A stretch of 64,000 nt of DNA, from assembly GCA_022648545.1 (NCBI GenBank), contig JALCMP010000003.1, positions 62,001 to 126,000 on the forward strand. The letters are read 5' to 3'. The translations under genes were made by a program, and so were the position numbers. The DNA is from Bacteroidales bacterium (GTDB taxonomy: Bacteria > Bacteroidota > Bacteroidia > Bacteroidales > UBA932). This document shows, piece by piece, positions 59,797 through 64,000 of the stretch (within the stretch, counting starts at the first letter, position 1; each line of letters starts with the position of its first letter). Under the pieces are notes generated by a model, which ran no database searches, was not told where the DNA came from, and was given only the letters and a program-made list of their open reading frames with translations.

Positions 59797-60816
59797 ATGG
59801 CTTTTTCATTTTTAACACAGGAACTGGCAATAGATTTGGGTACCGCAAATACGGTTATATTTCTCAACGACAAAATCGTAATCGACGAGCCTTCCATAGT
59901 AGCCATAAACAAGAATACGGGCGAAACCATAGCCTGCGGATACCAGGCCAGGATGATGCATGAACGTACCAATCCGAACATCATAACCGTAAGGCCGCTG
60001 AAAGATGGCGTAATTGCCGATTTCAACGCTGCGGAACAAATGATCCGCGGCTTTGTAAAAATGATAAACACCAAACGGTCGTTCTTCGCTCCAAACCTTC
60101 GCATGGTAGTCTCAATACCATCGGGAAGTACTGACGTAGAAATAAGGGCTGTAAGAGATTCATCAGAACATGCGGGAGGTCGCGACGTATACATAATATA
60201 TGAACCGATGGCTTCCGCCATGGGCATAGGTCTCGACGTTCTCGCTCCGAGCGGACATATGATAGTGGACATTGGAGGAGGAACCACGGAAATTGCCGTA
60301 ATTTCACTCGGAGGCATAGTCTGCAAGGAAAGCATAAGAGTTGCCGGAGACGTATTCAACACCGAAATACAGCAATATATGCGGCAGCAGCATAATATAA
60401 AAATCGGCGAAATAACTGCCGAAGCCACAAAAATAAATGTAGGAGCGGCTATTACCGAACTTGAAAATCCGCCCGAACCATACGTTGTCAAAGGTCCCAA
60501 CCTTATGACGGCACATCCAGTGGAAGTTGCCGTAACAAGTCAGGAGATCGCTCTGTGCCTCGACAAGTCGCTTGCGAAAATAGAAACCGCAATACTTACC
60601 GTCCTTGAACAGACACCTCCGGAATTATACGCCGATATAGTAGAAGAAGGCATTTATCTTACGGGAGGAGGAGCCCTGCTGAGAGGGTTGGACAAGAGAC
60701 TGACCGACAAGATAAATATAAAATTCCAGGTAGCTGAAGATCCCTTAAGAGCCGTAGCCAGGGGAACATGCCTTGCCCTTAAGGATATAAGGAAATATCC
60801 TTTCCTTATGAGATAG
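59797..60816 (+). CDS. mreB: Rod shape-determining protein MreB
   Basis: The 339-residue actin homologue has LAIDLGTANTVIFLNDKIVI (phosphate 1), VVSIPSGSTDVEIRAVRDS, the hydrophobic helix region IIYEPMASAMGIGLDV, VDIGGGTTEIAVISLGGIV (phosphate 2), and YLTGGGALLRGLDKRL (adenosine). It polymerises under the membrane and positions wall synthesis. mreC follows after 43 bases, then mreD and mrdA. The cell is thus likely rod-shaped or short rod. Start is ATG at 59797. Confidence 0.97.
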   Translation: MAFSFLTQELAIDLGTANTVIFLNDKIVIDEPSIVAINKNTGETIACGYQARMMHERTNPNIITVRPLKDGVIADFNAAEQMIRGFVKMINTKRSFFAPNLRMVVSIPSGSTDVEIRAVRDSSEHAGGRDVYIIYEPMASAMGIGLDVLAPSGHMIVDIGGGTTEIAVISLGGIVCKESIRVAGDVFNTEIQQYMRQQHNIKIGEITAEATKINVGAAITELENPPEPYVVKGPNLMTAHPVEVAVTSQEIALCLDKSLAKIETAILTVLEQTPPELYADIVEEGIYLTGGGALLRGLDKRLTDKINIKFQVAEDPLRAVARGTCLALKDIRKYPFLMR

Positions 60817-60859
60817 GAAAGCTTCCGTTCCCTCAAATTCATAATTCCTGCAATAGATA

Positions 60860-61714
60860 ATGAAAACGCCAGGCCCTGTTTTTAACCATATATTAAGATT
60901 TCTGCTATTTATTGCGTTGGAAGTGTTATGTGTTGTTATGATATCACATAACGGCATAATACAGCACTATACCGTATCAAAGGAAATAAGGAACGTACAA
61001 TCCTTTTTCTGGGAAAAAGGGTCGGATATAAGGAATTTCTTCAACCTACCGGAAATAAACCGGCGGCTGGCCTCCGAAAATCTTTCCCTTTTGCGAAAAA
61101 ACGTAAGATACGGCGAGATAATAGATTCGATCAATCATGCAGGCAGACTCGTTCCGGGCATAAAAGAAGATTCCGGCGGGAATTTCGTTTTTACCATGGC
61201 ACGGGTAATAAAAAACAGCCTCGGGTCTTCACATAATTTTCTCATAATAAACAAAGGCAGTGCAGACGGTATAGAAGAAAATATGGGAGTTCTCACCCCC
61301 TGCGGTGTTATAGGAATAACAAGAGCCGTAGGAAGACATAATACTTTCGTATATTCTTTTCTGAATGCCAAACAAACCTTGAGTGTACAAATAGGGCATT
61401 CCAATCTGTTCGGACCGCTGACGTGGAACCAGACCGACCTGCACGGCGTTACCCTGAGCGACATACAAATCCATATTCCCGTAAACAAGGGGGATACTCT
61501 CTTTACAAGCGGATATTCGTCGCTTTACCCGGCGGGCATCCCTATCGCCATAATAGAAAACTCATCCATAAAAAACGGAATAAAGCAGGAAGTAGGAGCA
61601 TCGCTCATAGAAAAGATGAATGCCGTAAATTATGTTTTCGTGGCCAGGAATATAAGGAGAAAAGAAATAGACAGCCTGGGCAAGGCCTTTGATAAAAAGA
61701 GCAATGAAAAATAG
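60860..61714 (+). CDS. mreC: Rod shape-determining protein MreC
   Basis: The 284-residue protein has one N-terminal TM segment (ILRFLLFIALEVLCVVMISH), a coiled-coil, and beta-barrel domains with ARVIKNSLGSSHNFLIINKG, GVLTPCGVIGITRAVGRHNT, and VNKGDTLFTSGYSSLYPAGI. It is a periplasmic part of the elongasome that contacts PBP2. The N-terminal basic and aromatic residues are typical. It overlaps the mreD start by 11 bases. Confidence 0.95.
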   Translation: MKTPGPVFNHILRFLLFIALEVLCVVMISHNGIIQHYTVSKEIRNVQSFFWEKGSDIRNFFNLPEINRRLASENLSLLRKNVRYGEIIDSINHAGRLVPGIKEDSGGNFVFTMARVIKNSLGSSHNFLIINKGSADGIEENMGVLTPCGVIGITRAVGRHNTFVYSFLNAKQTLSVQIGHSNLFGPLTWNQTDLHGVTLSDIQIHIPVNKGDTLFTSGYSSLYPAGIPIAIIENSSIKNGIKQEVGASLIEKMNAVNYVFVARNIRRKEIDSLGKAFDKKSNEK

Positions 61715-62213
61715 TATAAAATATCCTCTGCTGGGAATAATACTTTTGATTATACAACTGTTGATAAATGAATTTATTAACGTTTATCCTCTTTTATATA
61801 TAGCGGTATCTCCTCTTTTTCTGATAGTCATAGACAATAAGATGGATACCATGCTGCTCATGCTGATTGCATTCGCATTCGGATTCCTCACCGACCTGTT
61901 TACCGGGGGAGTACTCGGACTCTCTGCAGGGGCGCTTACCGCCGCAGCTTTCTTCAGGAATTCCATAATGTACCTGTCCGTACCGCAAACCACTTTGGAA
62001 AGCAGCGGATCATTAAGCTGCAAAAACATAGGAACCGAAAAATTCATAATAATATCGCTGGTATGCTACGCTATATTCTTTGCCGTTTATATAGCTCTGG
62101 ATTCTATAGGATCATATTTTTGCTTATATTCAATCATCAGGTTCCTTGTAGACGTAATAATAAATACAGGCATTGCGGTTCTTATAGACACCGCAATACT
62201 TAAAAATTTCTAA
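61704..62213 (+). CDS. mreD: Rod shape-determining protein MreD
   Basis: The product (169 residues from the ATG at 61704; a TTG at 61689 is in frame) is a small multi-spanning membrane protein with about five TM segments: YPLLGIILLIIQLLINEFI, LLYIAVSPLFLIVI, LLMLIAFAFGFLTDLFTGG, FIIISLVCYAIFFAVYIAL. The FGFLTDLFTGGVLGL motif is typical of MreD. It overlaps mreC by 11 bases, and mrdA begins 17 bases after its stop. Low sequence conservation is usual for this gene, so gene order matters for the call. Confidence 0.9.
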   Translation: MKNSIKYPLLGIILLIIQLLINEFINVYPLLYIAVSPLFLIVIDNKMDTMLLMLIAFAFGFLTDLFTGGVLGLSAGALTAAAFFRNSIMYLSVPQTTLESSGSLSCKNIGTEKFIIISLVCYAIFFAVYIALDSIGSYFCLYSIIRFLVDVIINTGIAVLIDTAILKNF

Positions 62214-62215
62214 TA

Positions 62216-62222
62216 AAGGAGG
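62216..62222 (+). promoter_or_regulatory. Strong Shine-Dalgarno site before mrdA (TTG start)
   Basis: AAGGAGG at 62216-62222 lies eight bases before a TTG at 62231, which is the only suitable start in the frame. Bacteroidota rarely use strong Shine-Dalgarno sites, so it decides the start here. Confidence 0.75.
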
Positions 62223-62230
62223 CGTACCTC

Positions 62231-64000
62231 TTGACGAAGAAAAATATAATAACAGCAGGAATACTTATAGCCGGAGCAATCCTTACAGTAAAGCTGTTTC
62301 TTCTGCAGGTCGTAGACAGGCAATATAAGATAACGGCGGAAAACAATGCATACAAATACATAACCATATATCCTGCAAGGGGAATAATCTACGACAGAAA
62401 CGGAAAGATTCTCGTAGACAATAAAAATTATTATGACATAATGATAACCCCAATGGAAGTTTCGGCTTTCGACACCACGGATTTCTGCAGGATTTTTTCC
62501 CTTGATATAAAAGATGTAAGAAGAAGACTTGCATCTTACAGGAAGCATAAAAGAATAATAGGCTTCCGCACCCTCCAATTTCTAAAACATGTTCCTGTAG
62601 AAACATACAACGTTTTTGCGGAACAGTCCTACCGATTCCCCGGATTCGGGGCCGTAATGAGATCCACGCGGGAGTATCCGTTCAATGCGGGAGCGAATCT
62701 TTTCGGATATATATCGGAAGCGGATTCGGCTTTTCTTGCAAACCACCCTTCATATCGCATGGGCGACTACATGGGGGCCACGGGGCTGGAAAACGCCTAT
62801 GAGAAATATCTAAAGGGCGAAAAAGGATACAACATATACGTAAGGGACGTACATAATAGAATAAAATCCCGACTGGAAAACGGAGAATACGATAAGAGTG
62901 CGATCCCGGGACGGAATCTGTCAATTTCCATCGACGGAGACCTGCAGCAATACGGAGAAGAATTAATGAAAAACAAGGTAGGCAGCATCGTTGCCATAGA
63001 ACCGTCTACAGGCGAGATTCTGGCAATAATATCAAGTCCCGGAATAGATATAAACGAACTTGCCGATATAAGCAAATATTATAACAAAATCATAAACGAT
63101 CCCTACAAGCCAATGTTCAATCGCGCCATAATGTCCGAATACCCTCCGGGATCGGTATTTAAGGCTGTAAACGGATTAATAGGCCTGCAGGACAGCGTAA
63201 TAACTCCGGCTTCGGAATTTTCATGCCACGGAGGATTCCACTACGGCAACAGGAAACTGGGATGTCATATTCACAAATCGCCCCTTGATTTCAGAAATGC
63301 CATAAAAATGTCGTGCAATACATATTTCTGCAACGTCATGGTTGCTATAATGAACAATAAGAAATACAAGAACATAGACGAAAGATTCGATCACTGGAGA
63401 AAAATGGTCATGAGTTTCGGCTTCGGCAAAAGACTCGGCAGCGACCTTCCCTCTGAACTTGGAGGGAACGTACCGTCTTCTTCATACTACGACAAGCTTT
63501 ACGGAAAGAACAGATGGAACGTCTATAATATAATTTCTTTATCAATAGGGCAGGGAGAGCTTGGAATAACGCCGCTGCATATGGCAAACCTTGCAGCTAT
63601 AATAGCCAACCGGGGCTATTATTATGTTCCGCACATTATAAGAAATTCACCAGACAGTACAGACAGACGCAAATTCGAAATAAGACACTATACAGCAATC
63701 GGCAGCAGTCATTTCAAACCTCTGATAGACGGTATGTATATGGCGGTCAATTCTCCTCCGGGCACCGGAGGAACTGCCGGACTGGCCCGTGTAGACAGCC
63801 TCAACATCTGCGGGAAAACCGGCACCGCTCAAAATCCGCATGGGAAAGACAACTCGGTATTCATTTGTTTCGCACCTGAGGACAATCCCAAAATAGCCGT
63901 AGCCGTATATATAGAAAATGCCGGATTCGGCGGAACATGGGCTGCCCCCGTAGCTTCCCTTATAATAGAAAAATACCTAAAGGGAAAAACAGGACGCCCG
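62231..64000 (+). CDS. mrdA: Penicillin-binding protein 2 (elongasome), 3' end outside window
   Basis: At least 590 residues are visible from the TTG at 62231; the stop is beyond 64000. One TM segment (IITAGILIAGAILTVKLFLL) is followed by the dimer domain with YPARGIIYDRNGKILVDN. The transpeptidase has PPGSVFK (Ser308, Lys311), the SCN triad (361-363), and KTGTA (529-531). It is the class B enzyme that crosslinks wall during elongation, with RodA. The rodA gene is expected next. Located after mreD in the elongasome operon. Confidence 0.95.
   Translation, partial: MTKKNIITAGILIAGAILTVKLFLLQVVDRQYKITAENNAYKYITIYPARGIIYDRNGKILVDNKNYYDIMITPMEVSAFDTTDFCRIFSLDIKDVRRRLASYRKHKRIIGFRTLQFLKHVPVETYNVFAEQSYRFPGFGAVMRSTREYPFNAGANLFGYISEADSAFLANHPSYRMGDYMGATGLENAYEKYLKGEKGYNIYVRDVHNRIKSRLENGEYDKSAIPGRNLSISIDGDLQQYGEELMKNKVGSIVAIEPSTGEILAIISSPGIDINELADISKYYNKIINDPYKPMFNRAIMSEYPPGSVFKAVNGLIGLQDSVITPASEFSCHGGFHYGNRKLGCHIHKSPLDFRNAIKMSCNTYFCNVMVAIMNNKKYKNIDERFDHWRKMVMSFGFGKRLGSDLPSELGGNVPSSSYYDKLYGKNRWNVYNIISLSIGQGELGITPLHMANLAAIIANRGYYYVPHIIRNSPDSTDRRKFEIRHYTAIGSSHFKPLIDGMYMAVNSPPGTGGTAGLARVDSLNICGKTGTAQNPHGKDNSVFICFAPEDNPKIAVAVYIENAGFGGTWAAPVASLIIEKYLKGKTGRP

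Noticed and set aside
1-64000. CRISPR arrays, tRNA or rRNA genes, insertion sequences
   Set aside because: No regularly spaced repeat array, no tRNA-like cloverleaf and no transposase were noticed; absence cannot be proved by eye.

Overview
The window comes from a member of the Bacteroidales (Bacteroidota) carrying a temperate tailed phage. The evidence is the order purH-mreB-mreC-mreD-mrdA, a MalQ with two starch-binding domains, Bacteroidota-type -7 boxes (TAnnTTTG) before many genes, lipoproteins, and heavy use of the isoleucine codon ATA. A Rikenellaceae-like host is possible, but the sequence alone does not settle it.

Region 1 (1 to about 31,160) is the right-hand part of a prophage, more GC-rich than its host. 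It is a siphovirus with an HK97-type head. Nearly all genes run leftward. Read in the direction of transcription from about 30,072 they are: small early genes with an excisionase-like HTH protein; a replication and recombination block (DUF2800 nuclease, DUF2815 protein, family A DNA polymerase, DUF3310, VapE-type primase-helicase, VRR-NUC nuclease, SNF2 helicase); HNH nuclease, terminases, portal, protease and capsid; connectors, tail tube, tail chaperones with a -1 frameshift, tape measure; then baseplate and tail-tip proteins that leave the window at base 1. A cluster of GTAAAC/GTTTAC iterons at 20,596-20,880 looks like the replication origin. At the right end a repressor gene and a lipoprotein gene run rightward as an overlapping pair. 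They are separated from the early genes by a control region with a good leftward promoter and two 20-bp repeats. No integrase or lysis gene lies in the window; they are expected to the left.

Region 2 (31,165-43,011) is a host carbohydrate locus without SusC/SusD genes. One leftward operon encodes an AGE-family epimerase, a DUF4434 protein, a GH27 alpha-galactosidase with an NPCBM domain, a sialate O-acetylesterase-like SGNH esterase, and a glycerophosphodiesterase whose C-terminus is missing at the prophage junction. A second leftward operon has a sugar-porter transporter and another DUF4434 protein. A GH20 beta-hexosaminidase lipoprotein is divergent from it. The set suggests use of host-type, possibly acetylated, glycans.

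Region 3 (43,031-64,000) is core housekeeping: a PfkB kinase, a flippase-like membrane protein coupled to malQ, a C26 hydrolase, radA, prmC, ddl, a class A penicillin-binding protein, topA, an Lrp/AsnC regulator, ispD, purH, and the elongasome genes mreB, mreC, mreD and mrdA (truncated by the window end). Genes for wall synthesis and cell shape are concentrated here.

The main points for follow-up are the lysogen-expressed lipoprotein, the disrupted glycerophosphodiesterase, the iteron origin, the chaperone frameshift, and a replication block of a type I know mainly from Firmicutes phages.
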